Below, piece after piece: positions 36,670 through 48,432 of a stretch of DNA of 64,000 nt. Every line of letters starts with the position of its first letter. The first letter of the stretch is position 1. The notes under the pieces are model-generated. The model was not told where the DNA came from and did no database searches. It saw only the letters and a program-made list of their open reading frames with translations. A program made the position numbers and the translations under genes. The stretch comes from Rhopalosiphum padi (lineage: Eukaryota; Arthropoda; Insecta; Hemiptera; Aphididae): positions 14,563,178-14,627,177 of the forward strand of contig NC_083598.1 in the NCBI RefSeq assembly GCF_020882245.1, read 5' to 3'.

Positions 36670-39145
36670 ATTTTGGAGTTCTTCGATGTATTCGAATCGA
36701 ATAATGGTCGAATAGCTTATGAGTTATAATTTTTGAAGTATTTAAAGATTTGATGGTGAGAGTAGAGTAATACAAAATCATTCATTAATTCTAAAAAAAA
36801 TAGGTAAGGTTACTCAGAATAATAATTTACTTCAGAATAATGTGAGATTAAAATTTTGATTATGAAGATTATGATTACAGAAGCGTAGTATATCTAGTCA
36901 AAGAAAATCTTTAGGCTATCAAAATTGTTATTAAAGATGTAAGAAGGAAAATATAGTTATTCACAGTGTTATAGAATGACATTTAGGGTAATTTCATGAA
37001 ACAGGCTAAGTTAATCAGGTGTTTCTAACCAGACTGACACTTAAGGTCTTATAATACATTTAGGTTGGCATTCACATTCTTTAACAAAGAAAGTTTTAAA
37101 CCAATGCAAGATAAACTGAACAAAAGTTTCTTATATAACCGTTAATGGATTAAGTTCACTTATTATTAATTCATTAAAAAAAATTATTTACACCATACAT
37201 ATTTATTCATCTTGCATAAAAATTTATACAATGTACTTCGCTGTTAATTTAATTTTTAGTATTCATTATTTTAATTATTATTATTTATAAAATATTTATT
37301 AAAATAATATAATCAACATTAGATTTTATATAAAATGTATTAATTAATTTAATCAATTTTAATAATTACCGCTCAGTGGTTAATGGTGGTAATCATATAG
37401 TATTATTAATCAGAAAACAAAAGTAATATATTCAATTTGTAGCACTTATTTTGCATAAAATTGTTAAAGACCACAAACAGCTGCAGTGTTAACTTAATCT
37501 AAATATAACGGAGACACTTTTTACCCCCAATTCATAAATTTTGGGAGGAATTCATCATAAACGTAAATTCATTGATTATTCGCACTCTTATTGATTTCAA
37601 ATAGAATGATGGTCTTTGAAAGATCCATTCTGGTATAAATATTGTATAACCATTTATTAAATATTATGCATACCTATTTAAAACAAACTTTTTAATCTAA
37701 CTTTAAAATATGCTTGTAACAGTTTAATCATCAACATTTTGTATTACTCCAATAACAATTTAATTTATATGTATTTTAAAAAGAATGTAATCAAGCTAAT
37801 AAAAATAAAGACAAATGCGAATATTTACGATTTTACATTATATACATATATTACAGTAATAAATTGGAGTACCAATTAAACGAAATTAAGAATTATTTAT
37901 AAAACTATAAAATATTATTTTTAGTAAATTCGCGAAATATTATAATGTTTAACTTTTAATGTGTTTCTATTTAATATATAATTCAATTTTCCTTTTTATT
38001 ATTATAATATCATTAACGTGAAAAGTTTTGAACTGCAATTAATTCCTATAGTGCTATAATGCATATACTAACAAGTTAGCACGATGTGATCTTCAAAAAG
38101 CTAAATGCAAATATATTCATAAATTATAAACTTTATATTATAGTTTGAACTCGAAATAAATTCTTCTTTCTCAGATGATGTAACAGATTTGAGTTATATC
38201 GCTTATCTTTATACAAAACACAAAGTAGGTTAATTATCAAATAATTTCTAAATTTAAATTTAAAAAATATGTTAAAATAGTTTATGAATTTTAATAGGTA
38301 TTAATATATTTATATAATTATATAGAAAAAAAATAGAAGTGTGAACAATAGTAAACAATTTTGAAACTTAATACAAATATAATTCATCAAAAAAAAAAAA
38401 AAAAAATTATGGAAAATGATATGTATTTACAAAACAATTTTAATATTTTATAAATATTGAACATATATCATACATTTCACTAAATGTAATACTAAATTTG
38501 ATTATAAAATATGAAATTTAAATAATTATACGGATATTTTTTTATGTTTTTTGGACTTAAAGTTAAAGACTATAATATATATATATATATTGTGCATACA
38601 ATTACAGACTATATTTATAATTAATAATATAGAATTATGATAAATATTATTGCTCATATTTGGAAGTATTAGAACACCATACATTTTTATTAAAAGCTTA
38701 TAGTAATATGCATTTGTACCTACGTATTTTAATAATTGCTTTTTCAAGATATCGAGTATTCTGCCTTAATGTACTCAAGAGATGCTAAAGTGTATAGAGA
38801 CGAGGTTAATAAAAACAGACAATTTGTTTTTATACCACGTATTGCCAATAATATATTGGTCGTAACAATGGGGTCATAATAGCTTCGAAACAAATACAAT
38901 GACCAAATGGCCTAAGAAAAGAGAATAGGGTTCATGTACTATATAGATTAGGTGTGTTTTCTTTAATGGAAAAATTGTAAACTAACGGTTGTCAATATGA
39001 AAGCAAGCTTTCTCGCGAAACGCTAAAATTTGTTTTTTAAAAAACACGAATGAAAACATATATATAAACGGTCCATACTTTTCGAATATACCTCGTATTA
39101 ATTAATTTCTATTAAAATAAACAATAGCACATTTGACCTTAAACC
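36670..39145. other. AT-rich non-coding stretch
   Basis: Contains a run of 18 A at 38389-38406. That could be the tail of an unrecognised retroelement, but no element body was found. No gene. Confidence 0.45.
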
Positions 39146-39149
39146 TATA

Positions 39150-40070
39150 TTTTCAGGTGGTGTACGTTAGGGCTCACAACTTAATCCCATACTAATCAAT
39201 ATCTACGTCCACGAATCTAGCCTTCTTCGCAGATAACACGACAAAATTTTAACCTCATACAACATTGAAGCAATAACCACAAACCTGCAAGCCAATCTAG
39301 ATACATTATTTAAATAGTAAAAAAATAGTTGATCCAAATAAACGTGTCACAAGGCACAGAAGTTATTTTCAGTCTTCGTCGTTACCAGCCCCCTACACCA
39401 AAGGTTCTCAACCTTTTTTGACTCATGGCACCCTTAGTCATTTCATAAAAATCCAGAGGCACCATATGCCCTAAAGCCTATAAACTAAAAATATATTTTA
39501 AATAAACTTTGCGGCACCATTGTTGGGAATTTTTGCCCTTCACAATTAATATTTAACAACCACAATATATTTTCGCAGTCGTCAGTAAAATATTTCAAAT
39601 TTATACTAGACAGCGGCTAACATAGCAGCCCCATATTGGCCATATTCCAACCAAACTTCAATAAGCATACCAGCGGTTTTCCATGTTATACCCTATTCTT
39701 AATAAAAAATCCACATTACAAAAAAATGCTCTCTTCTTATATATAAACAAATCCTACGTACACTACTTACGCATGTCTGGTCTTGAGTAAATGTGACTTC
39801 TCACCTCTACAAAATTCAATTTTTCCAAAACAAAGTCCTACAAATAATAACAGATGAGCCCAAGTTTATAAGGAACATAAACCTACATAAATACCTCAAA
39901 ATACAAGAAATTCAAGACCACATAAAAGCCTTAAAAAAACTTCCATAGCTCACTGTTCAACTTATCTGGTTCACTATATTACAATTTTCATATACATCCA
40001 CCTTAACGTAGACGAAATCGTGGCCATCCATATGAGTCGTATGACCTTCTTAATTAACTACACATAACAT
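39150..40070 (+). pseudogene. Degenerate Jockey-like reverse transcriptase, split by a hAT MITE
   Basis: Ordered pieces of a Jockey-type RT appear in shifting plus-strand frames. They are a GSQLNPILINIY block; NLAFFADNTT, where the usual catalytic FADD has become FADN; YNIEAITTNLQANLDTLF; LIQINVS...VIFSLRRYQPP; then, after the MITE, a KHTSGF block, KNALLLYK-like remains, a YACLV block, an ITDEPKF/IRNINLHKYL-like region and KIQEIQDHIK. Several stops and frameshifts are present, so it is inactive. The upstream RT part and endonuclease are missing. It is more decayed than the fragment at 21318-21593, to which its C-terminal part corresponds. Confidence 0.85.
39391..39543. mobile_element. 137-bp hAT MITE nested in a retrotransposon relic
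   Basis: The element is 39399-39535. It starts CAAAGGTTCTCAACC and ends GTTGGGAATTTTTG, whose reverse complement CAAAAATTCCCAAC matches the start at 11 of 14 positions. Flanking 8-mers CCCTACAC (39391-39398) and CCCTTCAC (39536-39543) differ by one base, fitting an 8-bp hAT duplication. GGTTCTCAACC is a known terminal motif of several hAT groups. The retrotransposon's coding text stops and resumes around it, so the MITE came later. Confidence 0.85.
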
Positions 40071-41884
40071 GTTTATCTGCTGAAATGTGTAAATATTTAT
40101 TATATAATTGTATTAATAAAATAATATTAAATATAATAACAAATAATTTTGTTTTTTTATAATTTTTTATTATTATTTAATTATTACATTGTTATAAGTT
40201 ATTATTTTTTAAATATTTAGTGTTCCTATATTATTGTTCTATTTATTACCATCCCACTTTTATTATTATCGCGTTAAAATAGTTAACAATTTTACTTGTA
40301 GATATCCACAGTTAAGAACAACTTATTTTTAATACCAATAAAAAAAAATATTTATTTAATATTAGAAATGTTTGTAACTTTATATTTATCTAACTCCAAA
40401 TGCTAATATGGCTGACACAAAAAAAAGTCACACGTTTTAAGACCAAGACCAATATATTAATTTCCTCGTTAAAAATCTTAAGTATTTATATAGTTCTCAT
40501 AATAAATTTTACCTTATGGTTTATCAATATCGTTATAACTATCTTATGCGTATTATTTATTACATATAAACATTGTATTACTTGTACATAGACTTAACAG
40601 TGTTAAATAAGATAGATTATGTTCATAATAATCATTTAAAGTTAGTAAATCAGTAGTAAAACACTGTAACGTATAATAATGTTGTATATACCTAACACCC
40701 AATAGGTAATGGGATTACATATTTTTTAATCCCAAATTATTTAAGAGAACCTAATTTATACCCAATGTCGATAAAATATTTATTTTATTTATTGATGTAT
40801 TTTACAATAATTTTATATTTTATATTTTATCATACAGCAGGCATATTTTATGTAGTTATCTACAGATTATAAGTAATTTACTATAGTAGGTCATTAGTAC
40901 AGTAAAAATAACCAAATTATTATTATAATAATTGTATAAATAACGGCATTACAATAAAAAATGTTTTACGGGTACATTGTATAGTGTATAACATTTTTAA
41001 TTTACGTATTACATTATACATTTTCAAATATTAATCACTTTTAATATTAATGAACACATTGAATTATTTTTAATTTCATAGAAAACAATATATAATATAA
41101 AATATGACATTTTTACACACTTAATGAAAAGTAAGAAAAAAAACAGTCTTTATATTATATAATATATTAAACATTATATTAATTTTATATTTATAAATAT
41201 ATTTATATTTATTAAAATTATATTAATTGTTAATCTAACATAATTTGACTATATAATTCTCTATCTTTTTGTCTCTTTGTATTAAACTACTTAGAATTCT
41301 ACAATATTAAGTAACTATTTAAGCTAATTTTATAGAAAATTACTATTACTTGATAATACTTCTATTAAAGATAGAATTGTATTTATGTCGTCTTTTATAT
41401 TATATTTATATTTTGCATAACACACCAAATTGAAAATTTTCTAGATTATATAATAATAGAAATACTCGTGTATATTATATGAACCTGTTATATTGTGATA
41501 ACGTGCACTGCTTTGTACAACAAATAACAACGTTCGCAGACATGTAGACATTTTGTATTCTCTTTGATTTAATTAATACCGATATAATATAATTTAAGGT
41601 CAGTATTTTATCTTGTTCGTTTTTTTTTAACAGAAAATTTATTATTTATAATATAAACGTTTTTATACTATATTGGATGTAACACATTTGATACTATATA
41701 TTTTAGATATTAATTTTAAATTGAAATTGTAAGAAAATAAATATATAAAAACTAATTTAAAAATAAAATCCCATATATATTATATTTAAAATGAATATCA
41801 TTTGAGAATACGATGATTAGGCGCTATCAAATTTAAAAGAACACTATAGTTACTAAGTGACCTATTTTTTTATTCGTACCATTT
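40071..41884. other. AT-rich non-coding stretch
   Basis: No gene or repeat boundary supported. Confidence 0.5.
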
Positions 41885-42767
41885 AAATATTTTTCTGCAC
41901 ACGAATTGCGTCCCGAAATCCCTTTTCCACATGAATTGCGTCCCAGTGATATTTAACGACTACACGTATTGCGTCCCAACCATATTTAATGACTACACAA
42001 ATTACGTCCCAACGTATAAACACTAAAAACATGATTTTATTTTCTTTTTAAACAGACTTAGAACTGTCAATATCAAATTATGACTAACGGTAAGTTAAAA
42101 TTATTGATTTTTGTCGTTGTTATGCAATTGAAAGTAAGTAAAATGAAAATGAGTAGATTTAAATTATAGGAGTGTAATATAATAATTAAAATAAAAATAA
42201 TAAAAAAGTTATAAATATAAAATTAAAAAACTGATGAAAACTTGAATGGAAAACCTAACCTATTTTGTATTCTTGATTCAAACCATTTAAAATTTCTTCC
42301 ACCAACGTTTACCTAAATGTAACCGGCATCCTTTCATTGAATCTGATAACCACACGATGAATAATGATGAGTTAATTGCTTTTTACAAATCGGCAAATAT
42401 TATTTTAAGTGAAAAATTGATATTATATTTTAGAAATTCCAATTTGAGATATGTAAATGATTTAGCTAGTATAAGTTTCAATAGTTTTACTAGGAAGTAA
42501 AAAATATATCATTGTTATATAATTTTTATTTTCCAAGCCGATTGTAAAAAAATGTGTTAACAATTTTAGAAAACTTTTAAAAGTTTCATCCACTATTGAA
42601 TCAACTTCACTTAAAAATGTTAAGACCGGATACAATTTATGTACCTAGTTATTTACATAAAGCCGGACGCTATAATGTAGTTTTTTAGATAAAGTTGTAC
42701 GCAATTCGTATACCCACTTATCATTTTTTTTATTTCGGGATGCAATTCGTGTGTAGCCAAATATTTT
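41885..42767. mobile_element. 865-bp inverted-repeat element with 9-bp target duplication and subterminal repeats (MULE-like candidate)
   Basis: AAATATTTT is duplicated exactly at 41885-41893 and 42759-42767. Between them the ends carry ACACGAATTGCGTCCCGAAAT (20 of its bases recur with one change in the opposite end) as inverted repeats. The left end has four spaced copies of an ACACGAATTGCGTCCC-type unit starting at 41899, 41929, 41962 and 41995 (spacing 30, 33, 33 bp). The right end has at least two in inverted orientation. A 9-bp duplication suits Mutator-like elements, and multiple subterminal sites suit transposase binding. The interior has no intact ORF, so it is non-autonomous. Confidence 0.75.
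41899..42010 (+). repeat. Subterminal array of four 16-bp units
   Basis: Units ACACGAATTGCGTCCC, ACATGAATTGCGTCCC, ACACGTATTGCGTCCC and ACACAAATTACGTCCC, each within two changes of the first. The roughly 33-bp period is about three helical turns, so the sites would face the same side of the DNA. Confidence 0.9.
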
Positions 42768-44319
42768 ACTTATTTATTTTCGCATGTATCTACTTGTTAA
42801 TCATTAAATAAAATTTTTAAAATTAACTATGTATACTGTTTGGCGTATTTTTAAAATAAAATTCATAATTTCTAATAGATCTATGTTAACTAAAACAAAA
42901 ACTAAATATCATGGTAGAATAAATCAAGAAAACAAATGCAATGGTACTCTTTTACTAAAAAATATTTAAAGTTTATTTTTAATTTAAGGTGTTTAATTTT
43001 AATATGTATTTAAGGGTACCTATTCAATTTTAAGTTTAATATTTATTATTTAGTTTTGTTGAATATATATATTCAAAATGGAGAATAAGAAATACAATAA
43101 AGATTATATTATTATAATAAAGAGGAAATTCTTTGATTGAGATATTGAGATATTATGATACACTTACTTAAAAATATATAATTTATTATTATAATAGAGT
43201 ATTCTCATTTCTCATATTTCTCCCTATCAATAACAGATTGTTTCAATTACTGACCTCTTTAAATAATTTTCTCAACCTTACATTAATATAAAAATTAATT
43301 AAAAAATATTATTTTTTAGTCTAAACTTTCCTATGGTGAGAGGCAAGAGAGGAGGCTCATTGTAAGTGATAAACAGCTTTAGTATAAAACAATCTATGTT
43401 AATTGTAGTGTTTAACACACAAAAAGTTGTGGATTGTAATTTATAAGTTATAAATGTAATTATCAGTTTAATAAAATCATATTTTATTTTTAAACTTAAA
43501 ATATAAAATATGTATATTAAGTTAAAAAGAATTATAGTTATAAGTATAAAATAAACATTTTAAAGTTAAAAACAAAATTAAGTAAAATAATGATTGTATA
43601 AAACCACATTTTTCTCAATTTAAAAATGTTTATGAATTATAATACTTATAATTTACTATACCTTTTGTTTTGTTCAAAATACAAGAATAAAATGATTTTA
43701 AGTCATCATGTTGTTTTTAATAAATTATATATAATAATCATATCGATTTTTTTAAATGATTTCTTTGTATATTATATCTATTATTTTTTATTTATTCAAA
43801 TTATTTGAACGTAAAATGGTAAATGAAGTTATTTGACTGTAAAAAACTTGTAATTTTGTAACAAACGGGGATTATACAAAGTTAATACATTTCAAAGAAC
43901 TTCCTAAGTATATTATTTTATGTGACATTTTATTCAATTTATATTTCAGTGAATGATCTATTTAATCTTATTGATTTAGTGATTATGTATGTTATTTTTT
44001 AATTTAATGAAAACTTAAATATTATATCACACATCATGAATCTTATTTTCAAGACTATTTTTTAATTATAATTGTTTCAAAGTTTAAAATAAAAAATTTC
44101 TTGAAACTGAGTGTGGTCTTTCGTAGAATTTACGATTATAGTAATAATTGTCTTTCTTCTATTAACTTTAAATTAAATTATACTTTTTATTTTAATTTTA
44201 AATTGTTTTTGAACAATGATTAAAAAAACTTCTTTTTAACGTAAGTGTTTATAATATATAATATATAGACAATGTTTTCATGAAACTAAAATTGTATTTA
44301 ATAATTCGTAACTTATAAT
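42768..44319. other. AT-rich non-coding stretch
   Basis: No supported feature. A 60-codon ATG frame at 43626-43808 is a low-complexity I/Y/F/N translation. Confidence 0.5.
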
Positions 44320-44562
44320 CTTTTTGAAACTGTACATTTTAAAATGATCATAATTTACTTAAAAATAATTATATCAATAAAATGCTACGTGGGGCCCTAG
44401 ATAATAATCTTACCTTTAAAATCTATGATAGATCAATTTACTCTAATATCAAAGCTAACAGCACACTAATGAAACTGGTGACCGAACATTTACTATGTCG
44501 TACGTGTTAAGACGGAGGCAACTTATGCGGGCCTTCTTCGAGCCTTCTTCGGGTACTCTTAA
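44320..44562. mobile_element. Right half of a TTAA-flanked MITE (relative of 52775-53196)
   Basis: Shares ordered blocks with the right half of 52775-53196. These are ACATTTTAAAA...TGATCATAATTTACTT, ATCTTACCTTTAAA, ATCAATTTACTCTAATAT, and an end with AAGACGGAGGCAACTTATGC. It finishes at TTAA (44559-44562). The matching left arm was not resolved, so it is partial or badly decayed. No ORF. Confidence 0.55.
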
Positions 44563-45180
44563 GATGAATTGTGCGTGATTTTTTACATCAATAATTAGAA
44601 ATACATATTATATTATCTTACTGTAATGAATGAATAAAATATATGCAAGTTGGAAAGAATCATAAACAAAACATAGAAACTTTTAATGCGATATTTTCAA
44701 GTGTTAAAAATAATGTATTCAATGTCAAAGTTGTTTTCGAATAAAAGTTCTAAATATATATTATTACAATAATATGAATAAGTAATGTTTTGTGTATTGA
44801 GAAAATATTTTTTTTTTTAAAACGAGTAATAAGTTACAAAGAAAAAATTATTGAATGTTCCAAAAATGTACTATCCGGTAACATATCAAACTTTTTAAAA
44901 AGTTTCGAATAAGTAGGTATAAATTTGTTTTGTATTTGTTTTTATTATATATTGATAGACTTTGATTTTAAACTCACTATAATTATGAACAAATTAAAGG
45001 AAATCATCAACATTTTTATAATATAACTTATGGCTAATAATTCAAGCTCTTGAATAATATTCAAAACTATTGTACCTATAATAATAGCCATATTAAAAAA
45101 TTAAATACATAAAAACTTCAATTTGAAGTTTTAATTTCTGATACCTTCACTCGTACTTACTTATTAATAGCATTTATGCA
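44563..45180. other. AT-rich non-coding stretch
   Basis: Nothing recognised. Confidence 0.5.
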
Positions 45181-45266
45181 TACAGGTTGTAACAGGACTA
45201 TTTAACAAAATATATATAGTAAAATTTGTAATGGAAATTTGTCAAATAGTCTTGTTACACCTTGTA
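45181..45266. mobile_element. 86-bp TA-flanked palindromic mini-MITE
   Basis: CAGGTTGTAACAGGACTATT at the left matches CAAGGTGTAACAAGACTATT on the other strand at the right end; over 25 bp the arms agree at 21 positions. TA lies at both tips (45181-45182 and 45265-45266). Only about 30 bp separates the arms. The size is near the lower limit for a mobile MITE. Confidence 0.75.
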
Positions 45267-46758
45267 TACTTTGTGATTACACTATAGTTAAAAGTAAATA
45301 TAGATCATTAGAACTCCTTTATTTAAATGCAATTATTTTTTAGTAAAATATTAAACTTTAAATAAATAATTATAATTTATTTATTCTTTCACGTTACTTA
45401 CAAATTTGATATATAAATTAATATGAATAATTTATATAATTATTTCATAAACATAATATATTCAATTATAATATAAAAATTATAAAATATAAATGAGCTA
45501 AAATTGTTAAGGAATCATGAAAAATACAATATAACACAATAATTCAAAATAATTTATAAAATATATAATAGATTATAAAATAGATTAAGCAAAACATTAA
45601 AAGAAATTGTGTAAAAATAAAATTGTAATATTATATTTATATGCCAACTATATATTTAATATTATAATAATTTATTAAGCTATTTAGTATTTTCTATATA
45701 ATATACGAGCCTTGTAATTATTATTATAATAAGTATCAGAATCTATTAAACGGTAGCTTATAATACTTATAACAATATAATTTGTTTCATTTTAAATAGA
45801 CTTCATAAAAGTGTATTATTTATTAAGACAAGGATTTTTTTTTTTAATTCATTTTTATTTCGTTTTGATGATAACCATTAGTGCTGCATACATTGACATT
45901 ATTATTTTAATATTACAAGTTAATATCGTTAATATCTTTTACATTATGTGAAAGAAAAATAAAAACTTAATAATGTAAACAAAATAATATGACTCTATAT
46001 TAAATATGATAATATTTATACTTGTGTATTGTATTTACGCAAAGAGATATAATATGGAAAATACGTCATCGTAATAATAATATAACAGTGCGCACCTAAA
46101 TGTAAGTAAGTAATATGCTGCAGGTTTATTTTTTGTATTAAAATTAATTCGTTTATTTCTGTTTTCCTCATTTAAAATACTTTAAAGGCGAATAAATTAT
46201 TTAAACTTAAGGCTCGAAATTTTTTTAAAAATGAACAAAAGTATTTGAAAATTCCTAAACGAACATAATTTAATAACATTGGAAGTTTGTATGGCCACAT
46301 AATATATCCATCGGCTGTCATTCTCAGTCCTTAAATTTTTTTGTGACACAAACGGTTCAAAACTTTATCAAAAGACCTTTCAAATGCATTGCATTTTAAT
46401 GACCATTTTCATTAATTATAGACAGTGATTGTTACTAGAACTTCAAAACATGAGACAACATATAAATTTATAAAAATTGTATTAAAAAAAAAATAATAAA
46501 GCTTATTAAAAAGAGTAGGTACATATATCGTATACACGTTGGACTCTCATAAAATGATAAAGTATCTGTATATTAGACATAAATAAAAAAGGATTATAAC
46601 CTATTACGTATTAGACATAACTGATTTAAGTAGGTATAATTTTACACAATAGTAAAAAATTTGACGCCTAAGAGTCATCATAAAAAATGAAGTTGATTAT
46701 AATTTTGCAATTTTTTTAGCGGGTACAAATTTACCATAAAATAGTATAGGATATTATA
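45267..46758. other. AT-rich non-coding stretch
   Basis: No gene. The block near 46310-46420 is slightly GC-richer and may be an old repeat, but no ends are visible. Confidence 0.45.
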
Positions 46759-47004
46759 CTATACTTTCATAGCGTAGATGAGTTTTTGGGGCGGGGATCT
46801 GTCTACAGCGGATAACCCTTCTAAAAGAGGAAATCGCTTCCGTATATATGTAAGTATATGTATGCGTATGTGTACTGTTGATATTGCGCAAACATAAATC
46901 ATCGGTGTCGTATTCCTATACCCCGCCCATTTGGATGAAAAGTAAAATCTATTGTGGACTTGCCCCGTTTGAGTTTCTATCCTTTTGTGGAGCTCAGGAA
47001 ACAT
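46759..47004 (-). CDS. Hypothetical ORF, 81 aa, in a GC-richer patch
   Basis: From ATG at 47004 the frame begins MFPELHKRIETQTGQVHNRF and continues through FSSKWAGYRNTTPMIYV. Composition is mixed and GC is higher than in the flanks. The second half includes an IRIHILTYIRK stretch encoded by a TATATGTATGCG-like repeat and looks less protein-like. No family, signal peptide or splice sites are recognised. It could be an exon, a transposon remnant or chance. Confidence 0.15.
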   Translation of the reverse strand: MFPELHKRIETQTGQVHNRFYFSSKWAGYRNTTPMIYVCAISTVHIRIHILTYIRKRFPLLEGLSAVDRSPPQKLIYAMKV

Positions 47005-47332
47005 AACTTCCCAGCCCAGGAATAGCCTTGTCAACCTCAGATGTATATGTGTGTATATACATTATGTATAATATATATGTACCTAACCTAGAGGAAGGTA
47101 GAGAGGGAAAGAGATTGCCGTGATATAGAAGTTATGATTATCGAAAAACATATATGAACACTATCCATAGAATATACTATAATCTTAGTGAAAATATCAC
47201 AATAAACAAAAGTAGATGTTGAATCTACTAATTCAACTAGTAATGATGTTTAAAGGCATATAGCTCGAAGTTCCAACTGATTTATATTTTGATTATGACT
47301 ATGATTAAATATTTTATATTTATATACTTGTT

Positions 47333-47376
<44 letters not shown>

Positions 47377-48010
47377 ATAATCTGCTAGTTACATAAATAG
47401 CTAGACTCTGTAGGTTATGACAAATTAAACTATGTAGTTCATCGTAATCATTAAAATATTAAAATAATTGTATGATATAAAGTTTGAAGGTTTTTGTCTT
47501 AGTAAAAACGAGATTTTTTAAATGTACATAACATAAGTTATATTTTGTAAGAAATAATAATTATCATAAGATTATATTTATAAATAATTAATATAAAAAA
47601 ACTAGGTATGTGTAGTACAGACTTCGAGTGCTCATCCTTGAATTCACTATTACTGATGTATTAAATTTTAATTATATTTTTATATTTTTGATGTATACAA
47701 CATACAGTTTGAAAAATGATTATATGCTATAAAAGTCTAACACCTTGTATTTAAGAATATTTCATAATACATTTATATTTGTATTAGTAACATGGTAAAG
47801 TTGAACTAATTTATACCAAACACAAACAACATGTATTATGTATTAATTATTATAATAATTTTTCATATAATATCAATAGTACTATTAACTTAATACCGAT
47901 GATATACGTACATAAATTATAATGCAGAACTGTGTGTAGAGTTTGGGATATAAATAGTTTAGAATTAATCAAAATATTTTGAAAATTTAATTGTTTAGAA
48001 TAAATACAAT
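47005..48010. other. AT-rich non-coding stretch with (AT)17
   Basis: A long AT dinucleotide repeat lies at 47337-47370. Nothing else is supported. Confidence 0.5.
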
Positions 48011-48432
48011 GTGCCCGGTTGCACAAACGATTGATAAAAAGATTTCAATAAGCTGTGATGACGGTTCAATAAACAGTTGGATAAATATCTTTATATTGGC
48101 TCTCTTACTGTTGCACAAACCGTTCTTTAATATTTTAATGGTTAGTCGGATTAGTCCTTTAACCGAAGTTTAGATACCACGATCATAATAAAATCATTAT
48201 AGGGAAATCATAGGGAGTTTGATTATCAGTGTTAATTGTTATTGGTTATCATTTTTTATATTGAACCGCAATCGGATCTATAGCTTATTGAACCTATAAC
48301 ACAATATTATATTTAATTGTTGGATTGATAAAACTTAAAATATCCTTTGTGCAATCTGAAACATTTTTATCGATTCGATAACCTAGTTATTGGTTTGATA
48401 GCTAGTTATTGATCGTTTGTGCAACAAAAATA
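48011..48432. mobile_element. MITE with GGTTGCACAAACGAT ends
   Basis: Left GGTTGCACAAACGATTGATAA and right (other strand) TGTTGCACAAACGATCAATAA form inverted ends of an element of about 420 bp. The motif recurs inside (GTTGCACAAACCG near 48112 and TTGTGCAATC near 48350), so it has repeated terminal-like sites. No ORF belongs to it. The superfamily and target duplication are not certain. Confidence 0.7.

Noticed and set aside
38389..38406. Run of 18 A as a retrotransposon tail
   Set aside because: No upstream retroelement body, 3' UTR or target duplication was found. Long A runs occur by slippage in AT-rich DNA.
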